Shown: positions 8,390-18,093, numbered from the stretch's first letter. The stretch is 64,000 nucleotides of DNA from Chryseobacterium wanjuense (GCF_900111495.1 NZ_FOIU01000001.1:1984001-2048000); one strand, 5' to 3'. The notes: generated by a model from the sequence alone, not told the origin. Made by a program: numbers and translations.

Positions 8390-11300
8390 TTACTGCTTGT
8401 ATTGGTATTTATTCTTTTTAACCGTTTTTATAATATTTGTTCCTGAGGTATTCTTCATCCTGACATTTCCATCCTTAAGCGTGCCGAACGAATCATATAC
8501 AAATATTTGTCTGATTCCCGATGGTGGTGTAATGCTGGTTACTCCAATCAGAGGATCATAAGTGTACGTCGATACCTGCTTACCTGCCAATGCTGATTCT
8601 TTTCTGAAACCGTTTAAAGCATCCAGTAATAGATTTTCCTTAGTCGGATCAGATGCATCACTATCGGAAGCCGATATAATAGCTGAGGTTGAAGACAAAG
8701 CACTAACCTGAGCATAAGTCAATCCTTCTACTTTTACAATGGGTTCAGTTTTATTATATCCCCAGATGATGGTTACAGGAACTCCATCTTTAGTGGTGTA
8801 CTGAACAATATTTCCTTTATCATCGTACTTGTCAAAAGTTACATCTGTTGATGAGATGTTACTTAACACATCATAGGATTTTTTGGATAACGGCAATACT
8901 AAATTTCCGGCTTGGGTTGTAGGAAGTGATGTTGGGTAAATCGTTTCCTCCCGCTCTAATGTTTTCGTAACGCTTCCATTTGTTTGGGTTTCTGTAGTTT
9001 CCAATGGAATACCGATCATGTTTCTGTCGATCATGAGCTGGTTACTTTTTTCATGGGCGTAGCTGTAGCTGGTTTCGTTTACGACAGCATCGGGTTGAAT
9101 ATTTTTTTCTTTAGTGATTCCAAAATGTAGCGGGTTATTGTAGAAATAATGCAACTCTGTTTTTATCGGATTGAGCCCGTTCGTATCATATTCAAAGATT
9201 TTCTTTGAAGACAAATAATTAAACTCACTACGTGTCTGGTAACTGTTTACCGAATAAGAATTCTGATCCGGCATCTGAGTTCCGTCAGAGGTATCGGTGT
9301 CCGTAATTCTTTTATACAACTTTCCTACAAAATTGTCTATCTCTTTATCAAAAACAGGATTTCGGGAATATAGATATTCCTCTGATCTAAGGGTAATAAA
9401 CCCTGTCCCTTCTTTTCTTATCGTATTCTTTTTTAATGGATTCCCTGCAACTAAAGAATTGGTAAAGGCTGTTCCTCTTATTAGTTCCTCACATATTGGG
9501 ACTGGGACTCCATCCTGAGCTGCATTGAACTCATTTACAATTCCTCCTCTTTCAAAATTTTCTCCGAAACTTTCTATTACGGTCGGGTACATAATAGAGT
9601 ATCCGTCCAAAGAGAATACACTGGTCTTGAAATTAGAATACATAACGTACTTTTCTTGTGAATCTTTAATTGTATGGTCTACATTACGCATATAATTCGG
9701 ATCCATCGTTGCCGGAATCCCTGAGCTTTGTTCAAGGTTTTGCAGGGTTCCGTAATAATATTTTTTGGTGTGGATGTTTCCTGAATTATCATAGTCCAGC
9801 GTTTTTGCTACCCTTACCCCACCAGCAGGTTCGTTAACCTTAATCGCGTAGGGTGCACCAGCCGGAGCCTGTACAAAAGCATTCGCCCCCAAACATGGTC
9901 TCAGTACCTTGCTTTTAATTTTGTAGTTTACCCCTGCAACTAAATTAACTGCCGTATTTGCGGGTGTCTCGTTAGTGGATAAGCTTTTTATAATCGCCCC
10001 TGTATCTGCATTAATGATAGTAGCAGTGACCTGTGGCGGGTGAACGGGATCATCTTCTCCGCAGTCTCTCCAAGCCACAGCGTACAGCGTAGCGGTAACA
10101 CTTCCTGTTACGGTAAAGACCTGAGAAAACGCCTCGTATCCATATCCTACGGATTCCGAAATCGTAACATCGGCTAAATTCTGCGCGGGAGGGGTAATCG
10201 TTTTATCTCTTAAAATAGAGTTTGCCTCATAAATAAACTCAGTTCTTCCTTTTGTGGGGTAATAAATATTTTTCAACATCCCTTTTCTGGTGTACTCAAA
10301 ATCCGGTTTTCTATTGGAAGATATATTTTTAAAAGCGTGATAAACAGCATCTGTATTATTAATGGGATCAGTATTTACAGCATTATTATAAATGATGTTT
10401 TGATTATTTGCACCGTTTAAATACCCGTAAATATCCTTAGCAAAAGAATGTCGCGGGGCTAACTCATCAGGCGAGTAATAATCAAATGAATACCTTGTAA
10501 TACTTTCATTACTCGGTGTTATCTCCTTTATATCCTTTAGGAAAATATGCTTTTCATTCGCATTGGTATAAGCATTAAACAAAGATGTGCTTACCGCAGG
10601 AGATACAAACGAATCATAACTGAAAGTATATGTTTTTAAAAGGCTCAAACCATTGTAAACCTCAACAGAGATGAGCTGTTTGGATTCAGTTGAATTAACA
10701 TCAATTTTCTGGTAATTAAATTTTAGCTTTTTATTATTGATCATAACTTCCTGCAAAAATGGGACTTCATGGCGAAGTTCATTATAACAAGGAGTCTGCA
10801 AAACAGCATTGGAAAGAGAAAAGGAAGTTCCACCTGCAATGGCTGTCTGATAATAAGATTGTTTATACTGAAAGTTCTCTTTCAGGTAGCTGAATGATAC
10901 TTCCTGTCCTTCTACTGTTTTTATTTTTGTCAAGTACCATGAAGTATCGTTTAAAACCGGAGGGACAACACCTCCGCAGTAACTCCTGTTAAAAGAACTT
11001 TCAACAGCGCTTTCCCCTCCATAATAATATTCTGTTCCATCTGTATCGGTAATTTTAAATTTGGGAGTACTGTTGTTGGGAGAAGCCAGCTTTTCTATTT
11101 TAATATTGGAAGGATTGATTTGTATAATACTATTTCCGTCAAAGAAAAATTTCCCAGCACCACCCGAAAAACTAAAGCTGAAAATATCTTTTTCCGTATC
11201 TGCCGTTCCCGTCGAAATTAGGGTAGCTTCAGGACTGTTTACATTACAAAGATCATTGGTATTTACATTGTAAAAAGGAAACTGTAAATCGTCCAGATCG

Positions 11301-11620
11301 TTAACCTGTCTTGAAATGACACCTCCTGCTATTAAATTCCAGTCGATCCCCAGTTGTTTTGAAACACCATCAACCTGAACCCCGTTAGAATTGTAGGTAG
11401 CATTGACAGGAACAGAGATTCCTCCTTCTTCCAGTGTATATATATTTAAATTGATATTCGGTGATCCGGTAAACATCCCGATCGGGACATTTCCGTATTT
11501 TCCAAGTTCGGAAGCCTGTGGCGAAGATGGAACTATTTTAGGTAAAAAATCTTCGTCTTGTGTTTGGGCATAGCAGAATTGCGTAGCTATTAAACCAATA
11601 GCTATTATTATTTTTTTCAT
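8390..11620 (-). CDS. Secreted YD-repeat/RHS-associated protein
   Basis: A 1076-residue protein with a signal peptide (MKKIIIAIGLIATQFCYAQ). The N-terminal part (about 20-120) has the pattern seen in Bacteroidetes proteins preceding RHS genes (SELGKYGNVPIGMFTGSPNI, then DWNLIAGG). Later segments have YD-like repeats (EYDTNGL, KYDDKGN, TYDPLIG, VYDSFG). There is no toxin tail, and the C-terminus ends in a Lys-rich stretch. It starts 9 bases after the beta-propeller gene ends, and the RHS gene follows after 8 bases, so the three are one operon. It may form part of the RHS shell or the surface assembly, by analogy with TcB/SpvB-type partners; that is inference. Confidence 0.7.
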   Translation of the reverse strand: MKKIIIAIGLIATQFCYAQTQDEDFLPKIVPSSPQASELGKYGNVPIGMFTGSPNINLNIYTLEEGGISVPVNATYNSNGVQVDGVSKQLGIDWNLIAGGVISRQVNDLDDLQFPFYNVNTNDLCNVNSPEATLISTGTADTEKDIFSFSFSGGAGKFFFDGNSIIQINPSNIKIEKLASPNNSTPKFKITDTDGTEYYYGGESAVESSFNRSYCGGVVPPVLNDTSWYLTKIKTVEGQEVSFSYLKENFQYKQSYYQTAIAGGTSFSLSNAVLQTPCYNELRHEVPFLQEVMINNKKLKFNYQKIDVNSTESKQLISVEVYNGLSLLKTYTFSYDSFVSPAVSTSLFNAYTNANEKHIFLKDIKEITPSNESITRYSFDYYSPDELAPRHSFAKDIYGYLNGANNQNIIYNNAVNTDPINNTDAVYHAFKNISSNRKPDFEYTRKGMLKNIYYPTKGRTEFIYEANSILRDKTITPPAQNLADVTISESVGYGYEAFSQVFTVTGSVTATLYAVAWRDCGEDDPVHPPQVTATIINADTGAIIKSLSTNETPANTAVNLVAGVNYKIKSKVLRPCLGANAFVQAPAGAPYAIKVNEPAGGVRVAKTLDYDNSGNIHTKKYYYGTLQNLEQSSGIPATMDPNYMRNVDHTIKDSQEKYVMYSNFKTSVFSLDGYSIMYPTVIESFGENFERGGIVNEFNAAQDGVPVPICEELIRGTAFTNSLVAGNPLKKNTIRKEGTGFITLRSEEYLYSRNPVFDKEIDNFVGKLYKRITDTDTSDGTQMPDQNSYSVNSYQTRSEFNYLSSKKIFEYDTNGLNPIKTELHYFYNNPLHFGITKEKNIQPDAVVNETSYSYAHEKSNQLMIDRNMIGIPLETTETQTNGSVTKTLEREETIYPTSLPTTQAGNLVLPLSKKSYDVLSNISSTDVTFDKYDDKGNIVQYTTKDGVPVTIIWGYNKTEPIVKVEGLTYAQVSALSSTSAIISASDSDASDPTKENLLLDALNGFRKESALAGKQVSTYTYDPLIGVTSITPPSGIRQIFVYDSFGTLKDGNVRMKNTSGTNIIKTVKKNKYQYKQ

Positions 11621-11629
11621 AATTGTATT

Positions 11630-13171
11630 TTACTTTTTGATGAGTTTGGCGTTTGCCGTTTTGTTCGTGTCTGTTTTGATGGTGATGAGGTATGCGCCCT
11701 GGATGAGTGACTGAGTATTAATTTTAGTCACCTTATTTTTGGTTTTCAAACTTTGAAGTTGTCGACCTGACATATCGTACAGCAGAATATCTGCATCTTG
11801 AAAATCAAAACCTATCTCTACATAACAATAATCAGATACAGGATTCGGATAAATCTTTATATCTTGTTTTTCGATTAATTGATCAATCTGTTTATCTCCT
11901 AATTTTACGATTTTCCAATTCTCTTTTCCAAGCTCCTCTGCACTGGTGCCGGCCAGAATGATCGATCCGTCCCTGTTTAATTTGAGGTCTGAAAGCCTTT
12001 CTTCACGCTTACTCGACTCACCTTTGACATATTTTCGCCATTGTTCCTTTCCGTCCTGATCCAAATACAGCATCCAGAATTTCTCATCATCAGTTTTAAT
12101 ATCTCCCTCCGCTTGCGTGTAGCCACCTAATAACATTCCTTTCGAGGTTTTATCATCCGAAGAATGTAGAACACTCATTCCCATTAAAATATCTCTTCCG
12201 CCAAAATTGTAAGACTTTTGCCACTGCTCGTTACCTTTTTCATCAAGTGAGATTATCCACAAATCCGTACCTTCAGTGATACCGATAGATTTATTTCCTG
12301 ATCTTTCAGATCTTGATTCTCCGCCGATTACATATCCTGTGGATGTTAAGGCTAAGGTTCTTAAATGGTCATCCTCTTTTCCTCCGAAATTCTTTTCCCA
12401 TTCAAGCTTTCCATCTTTAGAAATTTTTATCACCCAAAAATCTCCTTCACCATAATTTTCCGTTTTCTTTGTGCCTCCAATATTCCCTCGGGAGTATATC
12501 CCTAAGAGTGCTCCACCATCTTTTGTTGGAATCATTTTAGTGACTTCATCAAGCGCTTTAGAACCTAAGATAACCTGTGACAATTCTTTTCCATCCTTAT
12601 CCAGTCTTATAACCAAAACATCTTTTGAACCATAACCTTTGGATGAATTCTGTACATTACCCGCTACAAAGAATCCTAAATCTGTTGTTTGAATCACAGA
12701 ACGCGCTTCTTCATCAGCTCTGGTTCCAATGGTCTTTTGCCACATTTCGTCTCCAAATTCATTAACTCTTACGAGCCATAAATCTGAACCTCCTTTCGAA
12801 TCCTCCTTCTTGTTATGATTTTTTCCGGAAAACGAAGTTCCCGATAACAAAAAGCCACCATCCTGAAGAGCCACGGTTGCAGTAACGTAGTCATGATTAT
12901 TTCCAACGAAATACTTTTCCCAGACTTGCTCTCCTTGCTGATTCAATTTTATCAAATGATAATCGAAACCATTATTTTGTTTGTTATCTCCTTGAAGCTT
13001 TTCGGATTGGATCGAACTTCCTGTAATTAGGTATTGTCCGTCAATTGTGGTGGTAACCTGGCTTAGAAAATCCTGTGTCGAGGATTTAATATCTTTTTGC
13101 CAAACCACTTGTTGTGAATAAAAGTTGGTCATAGCACATATTATAAATGCACCAACGTAATTTTTTTTCAT
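11630..13171 (-). CDS. T9SS-sorted beta-propeller surface protein
   Basis: A 513-residue protein with a signal peptide (residues 1-19, cleavage near FYSQQ), seven or more repeats of about 50 residues with the pattern GGxxxxG...DxWxxxLDxxGxxxWxKxxG, and a C-terminal type A T9SS sorting domain from about 438 (IKIYPNPVSDYCYV, then LYDMSGRQL, then GAYLITIKT, ending KLIKK). The repeats indicate a beta-propeller. The domain directs export through the type IX secretion system, and cell-surface anchoring or release follows. It is the first gene of the RHS operon and may help surface display or delivery of the RHS protein, which is inferred from linkage. Confidence 0.8.
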   Translation of the reverse strand: MKKNYVGAFIICAMTNFYSQQVVWQKDIKSSTQDFLSQVTTTIDGQYLITGSSIQSEKLQGDNKQNNGFDYHLIKLNQQGEQVWEKYFVGNNHDYVTATVALQDGGFLLSGTSFSGKNHNKKEDSKGGSDLWLVRVNEFGDEMWQKTIGTRADEEARSVIQTTDLGFFVAGNVQNSSKGYGSKDVLVIRLDKDGKELSQVILGSKALDEVTKMIPTKDGGALLGIYSRGNIGGTKKTENYGEGDFWVIKISKDGKLEWEKNFGGKEDDHLRTLALTSTGYVIGGESRSERSGNKSIGITEGTDLWIISLDEKGNEQWQKSYNFGGRDILMGMSVLHSSDDKTSKGMLLGGYTQAEGDIKTDDEKFWMLYLDQDGKEQWRKYVKGESSKREERLSDLKLNRDGSIILAGTSAEELGKENWKIVKLGDKQIDQLIEKQDIKIYPNPVSDYCYVEIGFDFQDADILLYDMSGRQLQSLKTKNKVTKINTQSLIQGAYLITIKTDTNKTANAKLIKK

Positions 13172-13230
13172 AGGCGTTTGAATTATTTTGAGGTTGCTAA
13201 CTTATATTTTTCATTTTTTTCTCACAATGG

Positions 13231-13336
13231 GTAAAATCCCCATATTTTACATGGGATTTTTACGGGGGTGTAAATTTTAAACTACATCAACATAACGTTA
13301 TCTTATAGTTGCTTGTTTATTTGTATTGCAAAACTA
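13231..13336 (-). promoter_or_regulatory. Leader and promoter of the RHS operon
   Basis: A -7 box TAGTTTTG (minus strand, 13336-13329) fits the Bacteroidetes TAnnTTTG consensus; no TTG lies at the ideal -33 position. About 70-100 bases downstream in the transcript is an inverted repeat (13231-13243 with 13251-13263, core AAAATCCC/GGGATTTT) in the 5' leader of the beta-propeller gene. It could be an operator or an RNA hairpin. Confidence 0.4.
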
Positions 13337-13940
13337 CAAAGGCAAGGCGTCAGAACTTGTCGTATTAAAAAAGAAGCATAAAAATTTCCACATAGAAATA
13401 CCATTCAGACACTACTGTTAATGTACAACTGCTTTTTTCCAATAAAAATTTGGTTATTCACTCTGACACATCCAACAAAAGTTCAGAAATTATCTTTGGG
13501 GTTTACCAAAAAATGTCACGATATAATACATGCTGACAATTTCAATCCAACGGAAACCAGTAAGCTGCAGCCATGAACCCAGATTAGATAATAAACTTAA
13601 AGATTGTATTCTTTTTGCGAAATTGACGATATAATTTAAGGGAGGAATGTTCTTCCGAATATTGTAGGGCTATATAGAATACCCACAATAAAGTAGTCAT
13701 TTTTTTTATTCATCTGTGTGTTGTTAAAAATTATCGAGTGTAAAAGTAATAATTCAATTATTTATATCACCCTCATTTGAACTAATTTTGTATGCTAAGA
13801 ATAGTATTTGTTAAAAAATTCAGTTTTTTTTTAACTATGAATCCACGTTCGATGCCCTATTTTTCTCATCATTCTTGTTACACGAACAACATGCTTCGAA
13901 ATCCCAACTAAGACTTCAATTATGTCGTAATGTGATAGGG
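13337..13940. other. AT-rich intergenic stretch without a gene
   Basis: No convincing coding frame on either strand. Two plus-strand TAnnTTTG-like boxes (13491-13498, 13783-13790) have no downstream plus-strand gene. This is the boundary between the toxin locus and the conjugation genes and is one candidate place for the left ICE end. I found no copy of the tRNA-Ser 3' end here. Confidence 0.4.
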
Positions 13941-13970
13941 AAAATAAAAAGCCGGAGTAAAAACTCCAGC
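13941..13970 (-). terminator. Terminator of the tra operon
   Basis: On the minus strand GCTGGAGT, a short loop, then ACTCCGGC is followed by TTTTTATTTT, a textbook intrinsic terminator 55 bases after the traQ stop. It marks the end of the traE-to-traQ transcript. Confidence 0.8.
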
Positions 13971-14025
13971 CGTTTCATACCTGATCTCGATCAGGCTTCA
14001 TTTAACCCCAACCTTCAAGTATTTG

Positions 14026-14457
14026 CTAAAAATCAAATGAAAATTCCATCGTCTTTTCATTCCCAAAATTATCGTAGACCCATATCTGGAATTCATGAGA
14101 TCCTTTTGACTTTGTTTTATAATAAAGTGTAAAAGTATCTTCAGGGATAAGGTAGGAGAAGTTAGGTTTAAAGGGTTTGTATGAAGGAAACATGAGCGCT
14201 CCTTGACCTTCATACTGAAAATAGCGGATCGAATATTGTACGGCATTATACTGCCCTTCTCTTTTGATGTGACAGAGGATCTCTACTGTCTCCTCACCGC
14301 CAAGCTCCGTAGGAACTGGCATAACTTCCAGTTCAAAGGGAAAATTAGTCTGTATTTCGAGCTCCTTTTCACAGGAACTGGTGAACATCACTGTAATTAG
14401 GAAGAAGAGCAAAAGCTTTAGCTTTCCTATGCTACATGTTTTGATATTTATTCTCAT
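14026..14457 (-). CDS. traQ: Conjugal transfer protein TraQ (DUF3872)
   Basis: A 143-residue lipoprotein: the signal LLLFFLITVMFTSSC ends at Cys 29. The mature part is the DUF3872 fold with NFPFELEVMPVP, CHIKREGQYNAVQYSIRYFQ and a C-terminal DNFGNEKTMEFSFDF. In CTnDOT, TraQ is the last gene of the transfer operon; its exact role in the mating apparatus is not known. It lies 20 bases after traO and is followed by the operon terminator. The primase-like TraP usually between traO and traQ is absent. Confidence 0.9.
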   Translation of the reverse strand: MRINIKTCSIGKLKLLLFFLITVMFTSSCEKELEIQTNFPFELEVMPVPTELGGEETVEILCHIKREGQYNAVQYSIRYFQYEGQGALMFPSYKPFKPNFSYLIPEDTFTLYYKTKSKGSHEFQIWVYDNFGNEKTMEFSFDF

Positions 14458-14476
14458 TGTTTTTTATTTTTTTGGG

Positions 14477-15037
14477 TTAAAAAATATACCGAATGCCGAG
14501 TCCTAGTCCCGGTCTTACGTGTTCAACCGAAGTTCCAAGCAAGTATTTTGCATGACCTCGAAGCAGAATAATCACCCGATCTCCAAGATAGGTTTCTATG
14601 GACAGGTTCATACCTCCTCCGTAGACAAAGCGATCGTCATTGAGGATCAGTGCCCCATTGGAAAGCAGCTTATTACTTTTGTTAATGACCTCGTAACCGC
14701 CGACAGCGAACAGACCCAGATTTACGGAGAAGGTCTTTCTCCAATCTCCCAATACATACAGGATATAACCTCCTTCCAGGGTATAGGTTTCAATAGGAAT
14801 ACCAATCGTTTCAAAAACCTTTTTCTTATGATTATATTCTACCGCCAGGAACTGATAGTTCCCTTTTCTTTTGTTAATAGTCATTCCCACGCGGGCAAAT
14901 AAGAAATCATGCATAGGTTTTCTTCCAGAAACAATTCCTGCCGAAAGTTCAAGTCCTTTTTGACCTGGCAGCAGCCGTTGCGCATGAGATATAGCGGAAC
15001 TCATAGTAATCAAGAATATTAAAAGTATTTTCTTCAT
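14477..15037 (-). CDS. traO: Conjugal transfer protein TraO
   Basis: A 186-residue protein with a signal peptide (residues 1-19, ISHAQR). The rest is made of amphipathic beta strands typical of an outer-membrane barrel, ending in the aromatic GLGIRYIF. It matches the CTnDOT TraO family (GQKGLELSAG near the N-terminus, GGYEVIN in the middle). TraO is thought to be an outer-membrane part of the mating pore. It lies between traN and traQ in the usual order. Confidence 0.9.
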   Translation of the reverse strand: MKKILLIFLITMSSAISHAQRLLPGQKGLELSAGIVSGRKPMHDFLFARVGMTINKRKGNYQFLAVEYNHKKKVFETIGIPIETYTLEGGYILYVLGDWRKTFSVNLGLFAVGGYEVINKSNKLLSNGALILNDDRFVYGGGMNLSIETYLGDRVIILLRGHAKYLLGTSVEHVRPGLGLGIRYIF

Positions 15038-15061
15038 AGTATAATGATTGTATAGTTAATA

Positions 15062-16003
15062 CTATTTGAAATCAAGGTGCATCTGTTTAACAGGACGTGC
15101 TTTAACCAAATCGGCATTTTCAATTCTTAGGAACTGGTGCCGTCCTCCGTTTTTCTCATAAATTTCAATTACAAGCAGCTTATCATCCGGGATGGTCATC
15201 TGTTCCAGCAGGTACACATTTTTTTGTACTGAAGTTCCATCTACCTGGCTGAGCTCCAAGTACTCCCTCAGAGGCTTAATGACCCGCTCCTGCATGACGG
15301 TACGTTTGGCTATTTTTTTATCCAATACTTTAAAACTGATAAAATCAATAGCAAAAGGAATATGCGTTGCGTTTTTAAACTGAAGAACGAAATAGAGCTG
15401 TCCGTCCAGTGTGAAGATCCCTTTAAGAAGTATCTGGATACCGAAGCTTTCGGAACCGATGTGACGAATAATGGCCTTGCTCTGCTGATATAATGTCTTC
15501 ATCACAAGTCCCGGAACTGTTGCCTGTCTGGTTCCCAGTTCTTTAAAAATAACAGTATTCTGTCCTTGCCTTTCGACCTGGTCTTTATTCAGATGCTCAC
15601 CGGAAGCAAAATTCAGGGTAAGTACATCAGGATATTCACTAAACCATACATTGAAATTGTAAAATTTACCGTCTTCGGTAATGACTGAGAGATTGCATCC
15701 GTTCTCAAAATTCTTGACTGCTGCCTTTACACGCAGTACATTTTCAGCTTCTTCGGCTTTTCCCGCCGTAATGTTCTCACTTCCCAGATCAACATAGCGT
15801 ATGGCAGAGGGAAAGATAATGTGAGTAGTTTTATCATAGGTTACCAGGAGCTCATGAGAAGCTATTTTACCGTACGCTGTATCTGGTGGTGCAGCTACTG
15901 TATCTGCCGGTACCCTGATCGTGTCTGTCTGAGCTTTCAATCCGATGGGTACCATCAGCAGAAGGATCAGAATAAGCAAAATCGTTGTTTGAATTTTTTT
16001 CAT
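15062..16003 (-). CDS. traN: Conjugal transfer protein TraN (DUF4138)
   Basis: About 313 residues. The frame allows an ATG at 16027, but the second Met at 16003 begins a normal signal peptide (MKKIQTTILLILILLLMVP, Ala-Gln at the cleavage site) and is the likelier start. The mature protein is the VirB9-like DUF4138 domain: IFPSAIRYVDLGSENI near 70, NLSVITEDGKFYNF, and LQFKNATHIPFAIDFISFKV near 210-230. TraN is thought to be the outer-membrane core component of the type IV apparatus, working with TraM and TraO. It sits between traM and traO. Confidence 0.9.
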   Translation of the reverse strand: MKKIQTTILLILILLLMVPIGLKAQTDTIRVPADTVAAPPDTAYGKIASHELLVTYDKTTHIIFPSAIRYVDLGSENITAGKAEEAENVLRVKAAVKNFENGCNLSVITEDGKFYNFNVWFSEYPDVLTLNFASGEHLNKDQVERQGQNTVIFKELGTRQATVPGLVMKTLYQQSKAIIRHIGSESFGIQILLKGIFTLDGQLYFVLQFKNATHIPFAIDFISFKVLDKKIAKRTVMQERVIKPLREYLELSQVDGTSVQKNVYLLEQMTIPDDKLLVIEIYEKNGGRHQFLRIENADLVKARPVKQMHLDFK

Positions 16004-16050
16004 TGTTACATTGTTATATTGTTGCATAATTTGATTGGTATACCGATTTA

Positions 16051-17352
16051 TTATTTCTTCGGCACCAGGAAAAGGAGATACCCCGCTTTGACCGTGACCT
16101 GAGAGGTTCCTATCCGTTTTGAGATATAGCCCGTAGTTCCCTGTACAATGCCTTTCGTCAAATCTGAAATGAGTTGCTGGCCTGTCGAAGAACTCAATAC
16201 GATATTGGTTCCTGCCGACGTGCTCATTCCGGAAGCGATTTCTTTCATTGCATTCACATCTGGGGAATACAGAAGATTAAGGCCTGCTTGTCCATCCAGA
16301 TCGTATGCGGAGAGATCAACAGGTACAATATTGCCTTTGAACTCAACAGAAGTAATCTGCAGCCCTAGTCTTCCGTCCTGAAGCTTTGCCATCGCCGTGA
16401 GCAATGTTCCTGCAGGAAGGGTCATCCTGGCGATCCTTGCGCCTTCTAAAAGGCGTAAGGAAACGCTGCTCCCCATAGTAACGGTCTTTGTCTGGTGTAC
16501 ACAGGCACGGATACTGTTTCGTAAAATCTGTGACTGAAAACTGGATTCGGATGAGTGACCATCAAAGAACCGTTTCTCAGCTCCCTGTAAAACTGATGCT
16601 GCAAAGTCCTGGTCACTTTGTTCGTTAGCTCTGTATAGTGACGATACCACATTTTTTTTTGCAGTATATACCGGTTCGACATAACGCTCGGTAGGAGGGG
16701 TGGCTTTCTTCACTGTATCTGTGTTCGTTTTTTGCGGCATTAATTGTGGAAGGTACTTGGCAGCCATCTGATAGGATTTTTCCATCATCAAAACAGGGTC
16801 CTGCACCAATGTATTTTGGGAAGAGGCATCATTGGCCCTGTTTCTTTCCTTAAGCTCCCGTAGTTCTCTGCGTAGCTTCTCATTCTCAGGATCAGATTGA
16901 TAAAAACTGCCCAATGTCTGTTGTATCTCGCGATAATTTTTCACACCCTGCGAAGTGGGATTAGCGTTTTCCATTTCTGCATCACCTTCGATATATCCGT
17001 TGGATGTGTCGGTGCCGTTATTTAAATAATCAGATAATGAAAGCATGGCTTTACGTCTTTCGCTCTCTTTCTTTTCCAAAAGCTCCTGCTCGTACGCTTT
17101 TTCCTTATCACCCGTCAGTACCTGGTCATCAGCCTGGGGAACAGAATTATTGAGTCCTGCGTCTGATAGTTCCTTTGCATCTTTATTAGGACGGAAGATA
17201 AGATACAGGCAGCCCACGCAAACTACTGCCATCAGTGCATAGATGATTAGCTTTTTGAGTTTTTGCCGACGTTCCTCGGGTGAACGTTCTTCCTTCACCC
17301 TGCCTTCACTCGCTTCCCGTACAAAAACTCCTGTGCTTTTATTGTTTTCCAT
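16051..17352 (-). CDS. traM: Conjugative transposon protein TraM (VirB10-like)
   Basis: A 433-residue protein with one N-terminal membrane segment (about 33-49, LIIYALMAVVCVGCLYLIF), a charged Glu/Arg-rich periplasmic linker (60-180), and a C-terminal TraM domain. That domain starts at about 265 (IRACVHQTKTVTMGSSVSLR) and continues through the DLSAYDLDGQAGL motif to SQVTVKAGYLLFLVP. It is the VirB10-type protein linking inner membrane and outer-membrane core. Its start overlaps the end of traL by 14 bases, so translation is coupled. Confidence 0.92.
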   Translation of the reverse strand: MENNKSTGVFVREASEGRVKEERSPEERRQKLKKLIIYALMAVVCVGCLYLIFRPNKDAKELSDAGLNNSVPQADDQVLTGDKEKAYEQELLEKKESERRKAMLSLSDYLNNGTDTSNGYIEGDAEMENANPTSQGVKNYREIQQTLGSFYQSDPENEKLRRELRELKERNRANDASSQNTLVQDPVLMMEKSYQMAAKYLPQLMPQKTNTDTVKKATPPTERYVEPVYTAKKNVVSSLYRANEQSDQDFAASVLQGAEKRFFDGHSSESSFQSQILRNSIRACVHQTKTVTMGSSVSLRLLEGARIARMTLPAGTLLTAMAKLQDGRLGLQITSVEFKGNIVPVDLSAYDLDGQAGLNLLYSPDVNAMKEIASGMSTSAGTNIVLSSSTGQQLISDLTKGIVQGTTGYISKRIGTSQVTVKAGYLLFLVPKK

Positions 17353-17644
17353 AGTCTATTTTTTTAAAGGTTGAAACACTGTCAACTTCTGGTGGAATCA
17401 CTATCCTTAGGCTTTGTCTAAACATCGGAGCAGGATTTTGGATATGCTTGATAACGATCTCTTTTTTTTCGTCTTCATCGAAGTATATCCATGTGAGTAC
17501 TGTTACGGTCATGAGAAAGTAGATGGCTGAAAGAAGCAGGATCAATCTAATTCTCTGTCGCTCATTAAGAGTATTGCACCAGGCATTGATTCTCGATGGC
17601 AAATTGCCTATCTTAATTTTTTTGCTGATATTCTTGTTATTCAT
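17339..17644 (-). CDS. traL: Conjugal transfer protein TraL (DUF3989)
   Basis: A 101-residue protein with a single membrane helix (about 32-52, RLILLLSAIYFLMTVTVLTWIY), a positively charged N-terminus (KNISKKIKIG) and a short periplasmic tail. The position between traK and traM and the Arg-rich segment ERQRIRLILLL before the helix match DUF3989/TraL. It is a small inner-membrane component of the mating apparatus of unknown detailed role. It overlaps traM. Confidence 0.8.
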   Translation of the reverse strand: MNNKNISKKIKIGNLPSRINAWCNTLNERQRIRLILLLSAIYFLMTVTVLTWIYFDEDEKKEIVIKHIQNPAPMFRQSLRIVIPPEVDSVSTFKKIDYGKQ

Positions 17645-17670
17645 TTTTATTCGATTTAAATGTGTGATGT

Positions 17671-18090
17671 CTACAGTCTTCGGGATTTCCCTTTTTTCTG
17701 ATAAGAACTCTCTACTAATGCCATCAGCTCTTTAGTCGTAGGCAAAGAATCAATGGAGATATTAATGAGTTCCGATTTGTTCAATGGAGCCGCCTGACCA
17801 TTCTTTTTTTCAGTAATCATTTTGCTTATAACCGGATTTTCTTTTTGTAAGTTCATCCACAGATTACATACGATATAAGACTGATCTTCCCCATTCCAAT
17901 GGAGATACGTACTCAGCCATAAATCCGGGATCGTTTCTGCTTTAGTATCTTTAATACTTTTCAAATAGTCGTCAATGATCTCCTTTAAAGTTCCCGGCGA
18001 ATCCCTTTCGGACATAAACATATTGGTAAAGCCTTTTCTTTGAAAGGCGTCAATCAGTGCGTCTCTATGTTGTGTACTCTTCATGATCAT
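17671..18090 (-). CDS. Hypothetical protein inside the tra operon
   Basis: A 139-residue soluble charged protein without signal or membrane segment. Visible segments are ALIDAFQRKGFTNMF near 11-25, DLWLSTYLHWNGEDQSYIVC near 56-75 and a basic end. It starts 3 bases after traK ends and lies 26 bases before traL. I do not recognise it among the CTnDOT Tra proteins; it may be a cytoplasmic accessory factor specific to this ICE branch. Confidence 0.65.
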   Translation of the reverse strand: MIMKSTQHRDALIDAFQRKGFTNMFMSERDSPGTLKEIIDDYLKSIKDTKAETIPDLWLSTYLHWNGEDQSYIVCNLWMNLQKENPVISKMITEKKNGQAAPLNKSELINISIDSLPTTKELMALVESSYQKKGKSRRL

Positions 18091-18093
18091 TTT

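Noticed and set aside
13337..13940. attL of the ICE
   Set aside because: No copy of the tRNA-Ser 3' end or other convincing direct repeat with the right end was seen; a computed search is needed.
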